A DNA stretch of 64,000 bases, from contig CADEFT010000015.1 of assembly GCA_902826685.1 (NCBI GenBank), forward strand, positions 62,001 through 126,000, written 5' to 3'. The notes under the pieces are model-generated. The model searched no databases. It was not told where the DNA came from and saw only the letters and a program-made list of their open reading frames with translations. Positions 17,318 to 25,644 of this stretch are shown in pieces; positions within the stretch are counted from its first letter, which is position 1, and each line of letters begins with the position of its first letter. Source of the DNA: an uncultured Acidobacteriota bacterium. Its GTDB lineage: Bacteria; Acidobacteriota; Terriglobia; Bryobacterales; Bryobacteraceae. The position numbers were made by a program, and so were the translations under genes.

Positions 17318-17854
17318 ATGACACGAGGCACATTTCTGCTGGCCGGCGCCGCCGCGCCCAGCTTATTCGCTCAGGCACCCCAGCCGCCACCGAAGACGCA
17401 CTTAAAGGTGGGGGATGAGGCGCCCGATTTCACTCTGCCATCGACCACCGGAGACAAGGTTACGCTTTCGAGCTTCCGCGGAAAGAAGGGCGTCGTACTG
17501 GCGTTCTTCCCCGCTGCCTTTACCGGTGGCTGAACGGCTGAGATGAAGGGATACCAGGCTGGTATCCAAAAGTTCGAGGGACATGAGACGCAGGTGTTTG
17601 GCCTCAGTACGGACAACGTGCCGAGCCTGAGAGAGTTCGCCAAACAGACCGGCGCGAGTTTCCCGATGCTCAGCGATTTCAGTAACCGCGAGGTGGCGAA
17701 GAAGTACGGCATCCTGATGCCGTCGGGCGTCGCCAACCGGGCCACCTTCGTGGTGGATACCGAAGGCAAGATCAGCTTCATTCAGGAAGGCAAGGAAGCC
17801 GTGGATCCAACGGCGGCGGAAACGGCCTGCAGCCGGTTGAAGAAGAAAGCGTAG
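17318..17854 (+). CDS. Selenocysteine-containing peroxiredoxin (in-frame UGA at 17531-17533)
   Basis: Read through TGA at 17531-17533, the frame gives one 178-residue AhpC/TSA-fold peroxiredoxin. The UGA is codon 72 and falls exactly where the peroxidatic Cys stands in cysteine homologues (FFPAAFTGG-U-TAEMKGYQ). The downstream part keeps the family pattern (TQVFGLSTDN, ASFPMLSDF, YGILMPSGVANRATFVVD). The ATG at 17318 is preferred over GTG 17306 because GGAGG at 17308-17312 is well placed. The N-terminus (RGTFLLAGAAAPSLFAQA) looks like an export signal, so it may act outside the cytoplasm. A hairpin 15 bases after the UGA fits a bacterial SECIS. It is divergent from ahpCD across an OxyR-like box. 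The alternative, a nonsense pseudogene or a sequencing error, is less likely because nothing else in the frame is damaged. Confidence 0.88.
17549..17567 (+). promoter_or_regulatory. Candidate bacterial SECIS hairpin
   Basis: GGATACC (17549-17555) and GGTATCC (17561-17567) form a perfect 7-bp stem closing the loop AGGCU (an inner A-U pair could extend it to 8 bp). The loop begins 22 bases after the UGA and has G at its second position. Both points agree with the described bacterial SECIS requirements (apical G near the loop start, about 16-37 bases from UGA). GAA (17545-17547) and TTC (17573-17575) can extend the stem beyond an internal loop. It lies entirely inside the coding sequence, as SelB-dependent elements do in bacteria. 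Confidence 0.75.
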
Positions 17855-17917
17855 TACGATCAAAGGCCGCCGGATGGGCCGCGCCTTGCCGCGTGGCTCC
17901 GGCGGCCTGCGTGTGTC

Positions 17918-20900
17918 ATGACCACCCGTTTCTCCGCTTCCGACCGTAACCTGGCGCTGGCCGTGCTGCTGATGCTGGCGGGTTCGGCCGTGTTTGTCCG
18001 GTGGAACTACGACGCCGCGTTTCCACAGGCTTCGCTGAAACTCGAACTGACCAGCGGTGAGATTACGGCGCGCGCCGAGTCGTTCCTGCGCGGCCGGAAT
18101 CTATCCACGGCCGGCTTCCGCCACCTGACGGTGTTCGATCCCGACGAGGAAGCGCGGTTATATCTGGACCGGGAACTCGGGCTGGAGCGGGCCAACCGCC
18201 TGATGGAAGGGGACGTGCCCGTGTGGCGCTGGCGGGCCCGCTGGTTCAAGCCTCCTCAAAAAGAAGAATTGATTGTTCATCTGCGGCCGGAAGGCAAGTT
18301 GGCCGGCTTCGAGCATCGGGTGGCGGAAACCGAGGCCGGAGCGCGGCTGGATGCGGCCGCCGCGCGTGCGATGGCGGAGGCGTTCCTCCTGAGCCAGACC
18401 ACCCGGCCGCACAAGCTCATCGCCGAACAGCGCGAGGCCAAGCCCAATCGCGACGATCACGTCTTCACCTGGGAACAGGAAAATTTCAAAGCCAAGGATG
18501 CCACGCTGCGGCGGACGGTGGTGGTGCAAGGGGATCGCATCGGCCGTTATCGCGAATTTCTTTACGTGCCCGAACAATGGCAGCGCGACTTCGCCACCAT
18601 GCGTTCGAGCAATCAACTCTATGCCGGCCTGGCGAATGGACTCTACCTGGTGCTGGCCGTGGCGAGCCTGGGCCTGCTGGTGCTCGCGCTGCGACGGGGC
18701 GAGGTGCGATGGCAGCCGCTGATACGCATCGCGGCCGTGGTGGCGGCCTTCAATTTCGCCAATGAGCTGAACACGCTGCCGTTCGCGATCGACGGCATGC
18801 AGACCGCGACTCCCTATCCGCAGATGGCACTGCTGGCGGCATTGGGGGCAGTGGGCGCTTCGGTGGCGGTTCTGATTTATGTGCTGCTGCCGGCGGCGGC
18901 GGGGGCGGGTTGGTTTGCGCGATTTGCGCCATCGATGCCGCTAGAAGCCGCGTTCACGCGCGCCGGTATGGGGACGCGATCGTTCTATCGCGCGTCGATG
19001 GCGGGGTACGGCTTCGCGGCGGCTCACCTCGTGTTTCTGATCGCGTTCTATCTGTTGGGCGCCAAGATCGGCGTGTGGAGCCCGGCCGAGGTTTCTTACT
19101 CGGATGTGTTGGCGACGCCGATGCCGTGGGTCTATCCGGTGGCGATCGCGCTGATGGCGTCCACCGCCGAAGAGTTCTGGTTCCGGTTGCTGGCCGTGCC
19201 GCTGGTGGCGCGCCTGGTGCGATGGCGATGGGTCGCGCTGGTGGCTCCGGCGTTTCTCTGGGGATTCCTGCACGCCAATTATCCCCAGCAGCCGGGCTGG
19301 ATTCGCGGCGTGGAGGTGGGACTGATCGGCGTGGCGGCGGGCTACCTGATGCTGCGTTTCGGCATCGTGGCGACGCTGGTGTGGCACTACGTGATCGACG
19401 CGTTTCTCATCGGCCTGTTCCTGTTTCAGGCACAGGCGTGGACCTATCGCCTTCATGGCTTGATCCTGGCATTGGCGATCGCCGCGCCGCTGATCGTTTC
19501 GGCCATGCTTTACCGCCGCAATGGCGGCTTCGTAGCGGAGCCCGAGCACATCGCACCCGAGCCCGCGCGCGCCGAACCGGCGCCGGAGCCATTGGCCGAA
19601 GCCCTGCCCCCGCCGTGGCCCGAAACCCGTCTGTGGCTGGCCGCCGCCGCTCTGGGAATTGCCGCCTTCTTCCTGCGTCCGGTGCTGTTTGGCGATTTTG
19701 TGGCGGTAAAGGTCTCGCGGCCACAAGCGGTGGCGCTGGCGGAAGCGGAGTTGCGGCGGCGCGGGCTCGATCCCGGCGCCTGGCGCCTGACGGCGGACTT
19801 CGCGGCCAATCTGCGCGGCACCGACTTTGAATACCTGCGCCAACAGGCGGGCGCGGCCGAAGCGAATCGCCTGGTGAAGGAACGTGTCGCGCACGGTATC
19901 TGGCGTGTGCGCTATTTCCAGCCGTTGAATCCCGAAGAGTGGATTTTCTATATCGATGGAGACTGGCGGGTTTACCGCTTCGATCACGTGCTGGATGAAA
20001 AGGCCAAGGGCGCCAGTCCGTCGCGCGAAGAGGCCGGGCAACTGGCCGTCGACGCGCTCAAGGCACGCGGCATCGCCGGCTATACGCTGGTGGATTCGCA
20101 GGCAGATAAGCTCGACAATCGCATCGATCACAGCTTCGTTTGGGAAGATCCGGCGTTCCAGGCGGGCGAGGCGCGCGCGCGGGTGGCACTGCAAATGGTG
20201 GGCACGGAGGCTTGTGAGTTCAGGCGATTTTTCAAACTGCCGGAACAATGGCTACGCGATTTTCAGAAGCCCACGATTGCGACCTACGCCATGCCGGCGT
20301 TTCTGGGATCGACGATCGTGCCGCTGGTGCTGTTGTTTGTGCGGCGTATGGGAACGCCAGGGCAGCGGTTTCACTGGCGCGTGTACACCGGGGTGGCTGT
20401 GGCCGCGTTCCTGCTCGCGGTGGCGGGCGAGATCAACGATTGGCCATCGCTCTATGCCTCCTACTCGACCGCGACGCCGCTCTCGTCGTATCTGGGCCAG
20501 GTGGCGGTCTCGGTGCTGAGCCAACTGGTGTTGATGGCGGCCGGTGGATTGGGATTGGCGATGGCGGTGGACACGTTCCTGCAAATGGTGTCGCCGGGCC
20601 GGCGGCTGCCCGCATTCCGATGGACGCGCGCGCTACCGGTGGCGGTGCTGGCCGGCGCGGTGGCGCAGCTATCGGAATGGCTGCTGCAGCGGATGCCAGG
20701 TCCAAGGGGGCGGCTGCCGTTGTGGGATCTGGAGGGTGCCGATACCGTGTTTCCGGCGGTGGCGGCGCTGCACGGCGACCTGATCGCGGCGTTCGTGATG
20801 ACCGCCGCGTTCGCCATTTACGCTTGCGGCCTGTTGCGCCTGGTCTCCCGGTTGGGCGTGGCGCTGCTCGTGGTGACCGCCGTTGCCGCGGCGAGCCGCA

Positions 20901-21178
20901 CGCTGGCCTGGACACAGGTGCCATTCACTCTGCTCGCGGCGGTGTTGATGGTGGGGGCCGCGATCTGGATCGCGATGACCTGCGCCACCGATGTCGTTTC
21001 GATGGCGGGGGGAATTTTCCTCGCCCTGGCCGCTTCGAGCGCCTGGCGGCTATGGGAACAGCCCTTGCCGTTTCTCAAATGGAATGGCGTCGCGGTGGTG
21101 GTGGCGGCGGTGGCGATTGTGGCGGGCGCGGCGCGAATGACAGAGAATCGAACAAGGATGCAATCCGCCCGTTCATGA
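17918..21178 (+). CDS. CPBP-family intramembrane metalloprotease with duplicated extracytoplasmic module
   Basis: This 1086-residue multi-spanning protein is far longer than a typical CPBP/Abi protease (200-300 residues). The CPBP core is in the middle: EEFWFR (Glu418-Glu419...Arg423), a WGFLHAN block with His452, and HYVIDA with His490. An N-terminal extracytoplasmic module (about residues 48-228) is repeated at about residues 605-785. Shared landmarks are ANRL, a W-R-R-F-P block (VWRWRARWFKPP / IWRVRYFQPL) and PEQWxRDF. Each copy is followed by a group of membrane helices, but only the first group has the protease residues. It probably cleaves a membrane substrate, not knowable here. The sulfatase gene overlaps its stop by 4 bp. 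Confidence 0.85.
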   Translation: MTTRFSASDRNLALAVLLMLAGSAVFVRWNYDAAFPQASLKLELTSGEITARAESFLRGRNLSTAGFRHLTVFDPDEEARLYLDRELGLERANRLMEGDVPVWRWRARWFKPPQKEELIVHLRPEGKLAGFEHRVAETEAGARLDAAAARAMAEAFLLSQTTRPHKLIAEQREAKPNRDDHVFTWEQENFKAKDATLRRTVVVQGDRIGRYREFLYVPEQWQRDFATMRSSNQLYAGLANGLYLVLAVASLGLLVLALRRGEVRWQPLIRIAAVVAAFNFANELNTLPFAIDGMQTATPYPQMALLAALGAVGASVAVLIYVLLPAAAGAGWFARFAPSMPLEAAFTRAGMGTRSFYRASMAGYGFAAAHLVFLIAFYLLGAKIGVWSPAEVSYSDVLATPMPWVYPVAIALMASTAEEFWFRLLAVPLVARLVRWRWVALVAPAFLWGFLHANYPQQPGWIRGVEVGLIGVAAGYLMLRFGIVATLVWHYVIDAFLIGLFLFQAQAWTYRLHGLILALAIAAPLIVSAMLYRRNGGFVAEPEHIAPEPARAEPAPEPLAEALPPPWPETRLWLAAAALGIAAFFLRPVLFGDFVAVKVSRPQAVALAEAELRRRGLDPGAWRLTADFAANLRGTDFEYLRQQAGAAEANRLVKERVAHGIWRVRYFQPLNPEEWIFYIDGDWRVYRFDHVLDEKAKGASPSREEAGQLAVDALKARGIAGYTLVDSQADKLDNRIDHSFVWEDPAFQAGEARARVALQMVGTEACEFRRFFKLPEQWLRDFQKPTIATYAMPAFLGSTIVPLVLLFVRRMGTPGQRFHWRVYTGVAVAAFLLAVAGEINDWPSLYASYSTATPLSSYLGQVAVSVLSQLVLMAAGGLGLAMAVDTFLQMVSPGRRLPAFRWTRALPVAVLAGAVAQLSEWLLQRMPGPRGRLPLWDLEGADTVFPAVAALHGDLIAAFVMTAAFAIYACGLLRLVSRLGVALLVVTAVAAASRTLAWTQVPFTLLAAVLMVGAAIWIAMTCATDVVSMAGGIFLALAASSAWRLWEQPLPFLKWNGVAVVVAAVAIVAGAARMTENRTRMQSARS

Positions 21179-22518
21179 ACCTGACTCGACGCACGCTTCT
21201 GTCCGGTTCGGCCGCCACTTTGGCGCAGGGCGCCACGCGCGCGCCGAATTTCATCCTGATTGTGGCCGACGATCTGGGCTCGGCCGATCTGTCGTGCTAC
21301 GGCGCCACCGATATTCGCACGCCGAACATCGATTCCATCGGGCAGCGCGGCGTGCGATTCACCCGCGCCTACTGCAACGCGCCCGAATGCACGCCCACGC
21401 GGGCGGCGCTGCTGACCGGCAAGTATCCACAGCGTTTCGGTGGACTCGAATGCGCCATCGGCGTCGGAGCGGTGGGCCGCTACGACGAGGCGGAGTGGCT
21501 GGCCGGGCGCGGCGACCTCGGGCTGCCGCTAGACGAATTTTCGATCGCCCGCATCCTGAAGTGGTCGCGCTACGACACGGCCTGTTTCGGCAAATGGCAT
21601 TTGGGCTACGGCGATCGCTTCTCACCGAACAAGCACGGCTTCGACGAATACTTCGGCATCCTTGGCGGAAACGCCGATTATCACAAGCACACCGAGGAAG
21701 ACGGCACCAACGTGCTGTATCACAACGGACGGGCGGTGCAGCGCGAAGGCTACGTGACCGATCTGATCGGCGAGGCGGCGGTGAACTGGCTTGGCACGCG
21801 CAGCCGCCATCGGCCGTTCTTCCTCTACGTGCCGTTCACGGCGCCGCACAGCCCCTACCAGGGCCGCGGCGACAATGAGCAGAAGAAACCCGACCGCAAA
21901 ACGTATGCCGAAATGGTGGAAGCGATGGACGGGCAGGTGGGCGCGCTGCTGAAGCAACTCGACAGTATGAAGACCATCGCGCCGAATACGTGGGTGATCT
22001 TTCTGAGCGACAACGGCGGCACCCAGGTGGCGAGCAACAAGCCGCTGCGGGGCGGGAAATCGTCGTTGTGGGAGGGCGGCATTCGCACTCCGTGCCTGAT
22101 GCGCTGGCCGGGGCGGTTCCGGGCGGGCACCGAGACGCGCCAAGTCACCCTGACCATGGATATCACCGCGAGCATGCTGGCGGCGGCGAATGTGAATTTG
22201 CCGGCGGCGCGGCGGTTGGATGGATTGAACCTGCTGCCCATCTGGCAGGGCCGGAGGGGACTGGCGCCGCGCACGGTCTTCTGGCGCTACAGGCGGCAGC
22301 AGAATATGCGCAAAGCGGTTCTCGACGGCGATTGGAAATACGTTTGGGACAACGGCAAGGAAGAACTGCACAACCTGGCGGAAGATCTTTCGGAGCAGAA
22401 CAGCCGGTTGGCTGAACAGGCCACGGTTGCCGCGGAAATGCGGCGGCTGCTCGGGCGCTGGGAAGGCGAGATGCGGGCGCCGAGGCTGAAGGCGTTCCAC
22501 GAAAAGCGCAAAACGTAG
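21175..22518 (+). CDS. Type I sulfatase (formylglycine-dependent)
   Basis: The ATG at 21175 overlaps the preceding stop (ATGA) and begins a Tat-like leader (NLTRRTLLSGSAATLAQGA); the frame is open for 900 bp upstream but that part is an antisense-like shadow of the CPBP gene. The 447-residue protein has the sulfatase signature CTPTR at Cys72-Arg76, whose Cys should be oxidised to formylglycine, plus the metal-binding IVADDLGSADLSCYG, the GKWHLGY block and the late FLSDNGG. It should hydrolyse sulfate esters outside the cytoplasm, possibly of sulfated polysaccharides. A maturase (FGE or anSME) must be encoded elsewhere. C-x-P-x-R Cys-type maturation can be done by either system. Confidence 0.93.
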   Translation: MNLTRRTLLSGSAATLAQGATRAPNFILIVADDLGSADLSCYGATDIRTPNIDSIGQRGVRFTRAYCNAPECTPTRAALLTGKYPQRFGGLECAIGVGAVGRYDEAEWLAGRGDLGLPLDEFSIARILKWSRYDTACFGKWHLGYGDRFSPNKHGFDEYFGILGGNADYHKHTEEDGTNVLYHNGRAVQREGYVTDLIGEAAVNWLGTRSRHRPFFLYVPFTAPHSPYQGRGDNEQKKPDRKTYAEMVEAMDGQVGALLKQLDSMKTIAPNTWVIFLSDNGGTQVASNKPLRGGKSSLWEGGIRTPCLMRWPGRFRAGTETRQVTLTMDITASMLAAANVNLPAARRLDGLNLLPIWQGRRGLAPRTVFWRYRRQQNMRKAVLDGDWKYVWDNGKEELHNLAEDLSEQNSRLAEQATVAAEMRRLLGRWEGEMRAPRLKAFHEKRKT

Positions 22519-22554
22519 GAGCGCGAAGGGCTCGGCGCAGGGGCCGCTATTTGA

Positions 22555-22758
22555 GAGGAACACGTAGGCTTTCCGGGTTGCGCGGTGGCTGCGTTCCGCG
22601 CGTGTTCGTCAAAACCGCAGGCGGCCAAGGCCCGGAGGAACAAGTAGGCCTACTGGGTGCGCCGTGGCGCCTGAGGAATTCGCAGGCCGACGGCGGACCT
22701 CCAGTGTCGGGAAGCAGTTTCAGAACGCCAAGCGCGCCAGGCTCGGCGAAAGCCCGGG
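22555..22758. repeat. Non-coding gap with two diverged ~80-bp direct copies
   Basis: Between the convergent sulfatase and O-methyltransferase genes, similar segments begin at 22555 and 22635 (both GAGGAACA, then GTAGGC, then GGGT-GCGC-GTGGC). They diverge after about 40 bp but share a CAGGC-G-C block later. A short perfect inverted repeat GCGCC-GT-GGCGC lies in the second copy (about 22660-22671). No convincing ORF, tRNA or terminator with a T-run was found. It may be a decayed repeat element or a gene remnant. Confidence 0.4.
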
Positions 22759-23421
22759 TTAGCGTTTACGCGCCAGGTAGAGCCCGTCGCCGATCGACAC
22801 CAGACTCACATCGACGCGCTGATCCTTCTGCAGCTTTTCGTTAAGCGCCCGTATGGCGACGGTATCGGCGTCGTTGGCGGCGGGATCGATCACGCGCCCA
22901 TGCCACAGCACGTTGTCCACGGCGATCAGCCCGCCCGGCCGCAGCAGCGTGAGCGACAGCTCGTAGTAGGCGTCGTAGTTTTCCTTATCGGCGTCGATGA
23001 AGGCGAAGTCGAACGTGCCGGAATGGCCCTCGGCGATCAAGGCGAGCAGCGACTCCTTGGCGGGCCGCAGCCGCAGCTCGATCTTGTGAGCCACACCCGC
23101 TTCGGCCCAGTAGCGGCGGGCGATGGAAGTCCACTCCTCGCTGACGTCGCAGGCGACGATGCGCCCATCCGGCGGCAGCGCCGTAGCCACCGAAAGCGAA
23201 CTGTAGCCGGTGAAGACGCCCACTTCGAGCGTTTTCTTCGCGCCCAGCATTTTTACGAGCAGTTGCATGAACTGGCCCTGTTCGGGCGAGATCTGCATGC
23301 GGCCCCATTCCATCGGTTTGGTTTCCAGACGCAGGCGCTCGAAGACCGGGGAATCGCGCAGAGACACCTGGCGGAGGTAGGCTTCCAAAGCCTCGTTGAC
23401 CGGAGTGAGAGTGCTGGACAT
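22759..23421 (-). CDS. O-methyltransferase (caffeoyl-CoA OMT-like)
   Basis: The 220-residue protein is a class I methyltransferase of the Methyltransf_3 type. It has an N-terminal MQISPEQGQFMQLLVKMLGAKKTLEVGVFTGYSSLSVATALPPDGRIVACDVSE motif I block, FIDADKENYDAYYELSLTLLRPGGLIAVDNVLW metal-site and motif III block, and a C-terminal GDGLYLARKR. These enzymes use a divalent cation to methylate catechol-type hydroxyls. The natural substrate in this organism is unknown. It lies 10 bp downstream of a GNAT gene on the same strand, so the two may be co-transcribed. Confidence 0.92.
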   Translation of the reverse strand: MSSTLTPVNEALEAYLRQVSLRDSPVFERLRLETKPMEWGRMQISPEQGQFMQLLVKMLGAKKTLEVGVFTGYSSLSVATALPPDGRIVACDVSEEWTSIARRYWAEAGVAHKIELRLRPAKESLLALIAEGHSGTFDFAFIDADKENYDAYYELSLTLLRPGGLIAVDNVLWHGRVIDPAANDADTVAIRALNEKLQKDQRVDVSLVSIGDGLYLARKR

Positions 23422-23431
23422 CTTCTAAAGG

Positions 23432-24283
23432 CTAACCGAATTCGAAGCCGGCAAGGGCATAGATCTTGGGGTGGTGCGCCAGTTCGGGCGATGGGCGGCC
23501 GCGATACATACGCATCAGCTTGCGGGTGCGTTGAAAGCCCGATTCCATTGCCAGCCGCACCGCGCCCTCGTTGTCGTCGGCCAGATCCCAAACGATGTCT
23601 TCCCGTCCGTGGCGGTTGATGACGCCGCCCACGATCTCCTTGGCGTCGTAGTGGGTTTCCGCCACGCAGGGGCCGAAGTGCAGGGCCGCCCGTCCGGGCC
23701 GCACGATGGCGTAACCCTGGCCGGGGAGCGCGAACACGCCGCCGCTTTCGGCCAGGTGATCGACCAGGCGCGCGCGGTTGACGCCAAAAACCTTGCGGTC
23801 GGTTTCCTGCAGATTGGTATCGAGCCAGTTTTCCATCCGCGGCGGACGGGTGGAAAGCGCGGACTTGCGCCGCAGCCAGCGCGAGACCGGACGCTCATCG
23901 TGAAATCCTGCCTTCTGATAGACCGGCCGGCCGAAGTCGGTGGCATCGAGCTTGACGCACTCCACCTGAGCGGCGTCGAGGAAGCCGAGAGCATGTTCGA
24001 GAAGGCGCCGCGCGAATCCCTGGCCGCGGCAATCTTTCCGCGTCAGCACCATTCCGATCCAGGCCAGGCGCGTGTCGTAGGTGATGGCGGCGGTGGTGGA
24101 GACCACAACGCCGCCGGCATGCAGGCAAAAGCAACCCTGGGGCCACAGCGCCTGTACCCGCTGCCAATCGCCCAGCACCTGATTCCAACCCGCTTCGGTC
24201 GAAAGAGCCAGCGCGCCGGGAAGGCCGGGCGCGGTCAGCAGCTCCGGCGGATCTGGCGGGGAAGGTCGTGGGGACGAGGCCAT
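23432..24283 (-). CDS. GNAT N-acetyltransferase, two-domain (Acetyltransf_18-like C-terminus)
   Basis: The 283-residue protein has a GNAT fold in the N-terminal half: the acetyl-CoA loop appears as RKDCRGQGFARRLLEHALGFLDA and is followed by KLDATDFGRPVYQKAGFHDE. A second domain (about 145-283) with VNRARLVDHLAESGGVFALPGQGYAIVRPG and LAMESGFQRTRKLMRMYRG matches the YitH-type second GNAT-like half. The acceptor substrate cannot be deduced. It is divergent from the S41-like gene at 24407 and upstream of the O-methyltransferase gene. Confidence 0.85.
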   Translation of the reverse strand: MASSPRPSPPDPPELLTAPGLPGALALSTEAGWNQVLGDWQRVQALWPQGCFCLHAGGVVVSTTAAITYDTRLAWIGMVLTRKDCRGQGFARRLLEHALGFLDAAQVECVKLDATDFGRPVYQKAGFHDERPVSRWLRRKSALSTRPPRMENWLDTNLQETDRKVFGVNRARLVDHLAESGGVFALPGQGYAIVRPGRAALHFGPCVAETHYDAKEIVGGVINRHGREDIVWDLADDNEGAVRLAMESGFQRTRKLMRMYRGRPSPELAHHPKIYALAGFEFG

Positions 24284-24374
24284 CGTTTGGATCTCGCGGC
24301 GGGGTTAACAACCCGTCGTCGCAGTATCTCACAACTAGGGCTTTCCACCGAGATAGGACCAAAGGAGCCTGCGG

Positions 24375-24380
24375 TATACT
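24375..24380 (+). promoter_or_regulatory. Candidate -10 element upstream of the S41-like gene
   Basis: TATACT lies 26 bp before the ATG at 24407 in the divergent gap 24284-24406. No good -35 hexamer is found 16-18 bp upstream, so this is only a partial sigma-70 match. A weak GGAA is the only Shine-Dalgarno-like sequence before the ATG. Confidence 0.3.
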
Positions 24381-24406
24381 AGAGACGTAGTACTTTGGAA
24401 ACCCCA

Positions 24407-25636
24407 ATGAACAGCCGTTTCAAGTTTCTCGTGGTTACCACTTCCACATGCCTGGTGGTTTTGCTGCTGCTTGGCGCCGTGATGGGCCGTAGCGCACCGG
24501 CCGAAGACGCCTACAAGCAGATCGCCGTGTACACAGAAGTGCTCTCGCGTATCAAGAGCGACTACGTGGAAGAGCCCGACATGAAGAACGTGACGCTGGG
24601 CGCATTGAATGGGCTTCTGGAATCGCTCGACCCTTATGCCAGCTATCTTTCGGCGGATCAGTACAAGCAGTATCTGAAGCAGAAGGACGCCAGGAAAGCC
24701 GATGCGGGCCTGGTGCTGTCGAAGAAGTTCGGTTATCTGAACGTAGTGGACGCGATCCCCGGCTCTCCGGCGGCGAAGGCCGGCTTGAGCACCGGCGATG
24801 TGCTCGAAGCGATTGGCGGCGTCACCACACGCGACATGCCCCTCGCCTACGCCGAAATGCTGTTGCAGGGCGATCCGGGTTCGACGGTGGAGCTGACGGT
24901 GCTGCGTGTACGACGTTCCACCGAGCCGCAGAAAATTTCCCTGGTGCGCGCCGCGAGCAAACTGCCGGCCGTAACGGCGAAGCTGATGGAGAATCAGATC
25001 GGTCATCTGCAGGTGCAGAGTCTCGAAGCGGGCAAGGCCGCCGAGATCGCCGCCGCGGTGGCGGATCTGCAGAAACAGGGCGCCAAGAAAATCGTGCTCG
25101 ACCTGCGCGATTCCGGTACCGGTTCCCCGGAGGAAGGTTTGAAGGCCGCCAATCTGTTTATGGAATCGGGCCTGATCGGTTACTTGCAGGGCCAGAAGGT
25201 GAGCCGCCAGAATTTCGATGCCGATGGCGCCAAGACGGTTTGGAAGGGCCCGCTGGCGGTGATCACCAACCGCGGTACGGCCAACGGCGCGGAACTGGCG
25301 GCGGCGGCGCTGCTCGATTCCAAGCGCGCCGAAGTGATTGGCGAGCGCACCTATGGCGACGCTTCGGTACGCAAGGCGATTCTGCTCGACGACGGCGCGG
25401 CGGTGATCCTTTCGGTCGCCAAATATTATTCCCCGTCGGGCAAGGCGTTGCAGGATACCGGCGTGGTTCCTTCGGTTCCGCTGGCGGAAGTGGAGGCGGC
25501 GGTGGATAGCGACGACGATCAACAGCCGGAACCGCAGCCTCAGCAGCCGCAGAAGCCGGCCGAAGATAATCTGCTCAAGAAAGCGATTGAAGTGCTGAAT
25601 TCGGGTAAGGCCGTGGCCGCCGCTCAGCAGAAGTAG
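24407..25636 (+). CDS. CtpA/S41-like PDZ protein lacking catalytic Ser and Lys
   Basis: The ATG at 24407 is chosen over a TTG 12 bp upstream. The 409-residue protein has an N-terminal membrane or signal segment, the CtpA-type helical block (YTEVLSRIKSDYVEEPD...LLESLDPYASYL), a PDZ domain (about 100-170), and the S41 core with KKIVLDLRDSGTG and YYSPSG. In active enzymes the core has G-S-A-S-A-S-E and T-F-G-K-G; here the corresponding stretches read GTANGAE and TYGDAS. Ser is therefore Asn293 and Lys is Asp318, while the conserved Asp (in LLDSKRA) stays. It may be a pseudoprotease acting as an adaptor. The C-terminal tail is Pro/Gln-rich. The fmdB-like gene follows after 8 bp. Confidence 0.85.
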   Translation: MNSRFKFLVVTTSTCLVVLLLLGAVMGRSAPAEDAYKQIAVYTEVLSRIKSDYVEEPDMKNVTLGALNGLLESLDPYASYLSADQYKQYLKQKDARKADAGLVLSKKFGYLNVVDAIPGSPAAKAGLSTGDVLEAIGGVTTRDMPLAYAEMLLQGDPGSTVELTVLRVRRSTEPQKISLVRAASKLPAVTAKLMENQIGHLQVQSLEAGKAAEIAAAVADLQKQGAKKIVLDLRDSGTGSPEEGLKAANLFMESGLIGYLQGQKVSRQNFDADGAKTVWKGPLAVITNRGTANGAELAAAALLDSKRAEVIGERTYGDASVRKAILLDDGAAVILSVAKYYSPSGKALQDTGVVPSVPLAEVEAAVDSDDDQQPEPQPQQPQKPAEDNLLKKAIEVLNSGKAVAAAQQK

Positions 25637-25644
25637 ATTCAGAT

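Noticed and set aside
17318..17533. Truncated peroxiredoxin pseudogene ending at TGA 17531-17533
   Set aside because: The stop falls exactly at the catalytic Cys codon, the frame continues intact to 17854, and a SECIS-like hairpin follows; a random nonsense mutation there would be an unlikely coincidence.
20248..21174. Upstream extension of the sulfatase frame by about 300 residues
   Set aside because: That part lies in another frame of the CPBP gene with low-complexity Gly/Arg/Ala content and no family similarity; the ATGA overlap and Tat leader support the start at 21175.
22551..22844. 97-codon ORF in the gap after the sulfatase
   Set aside because: It overlaps the start-distal end of the O-methyltransferase gene, lacks a ribosome-binding site and shows no conserved pattern.
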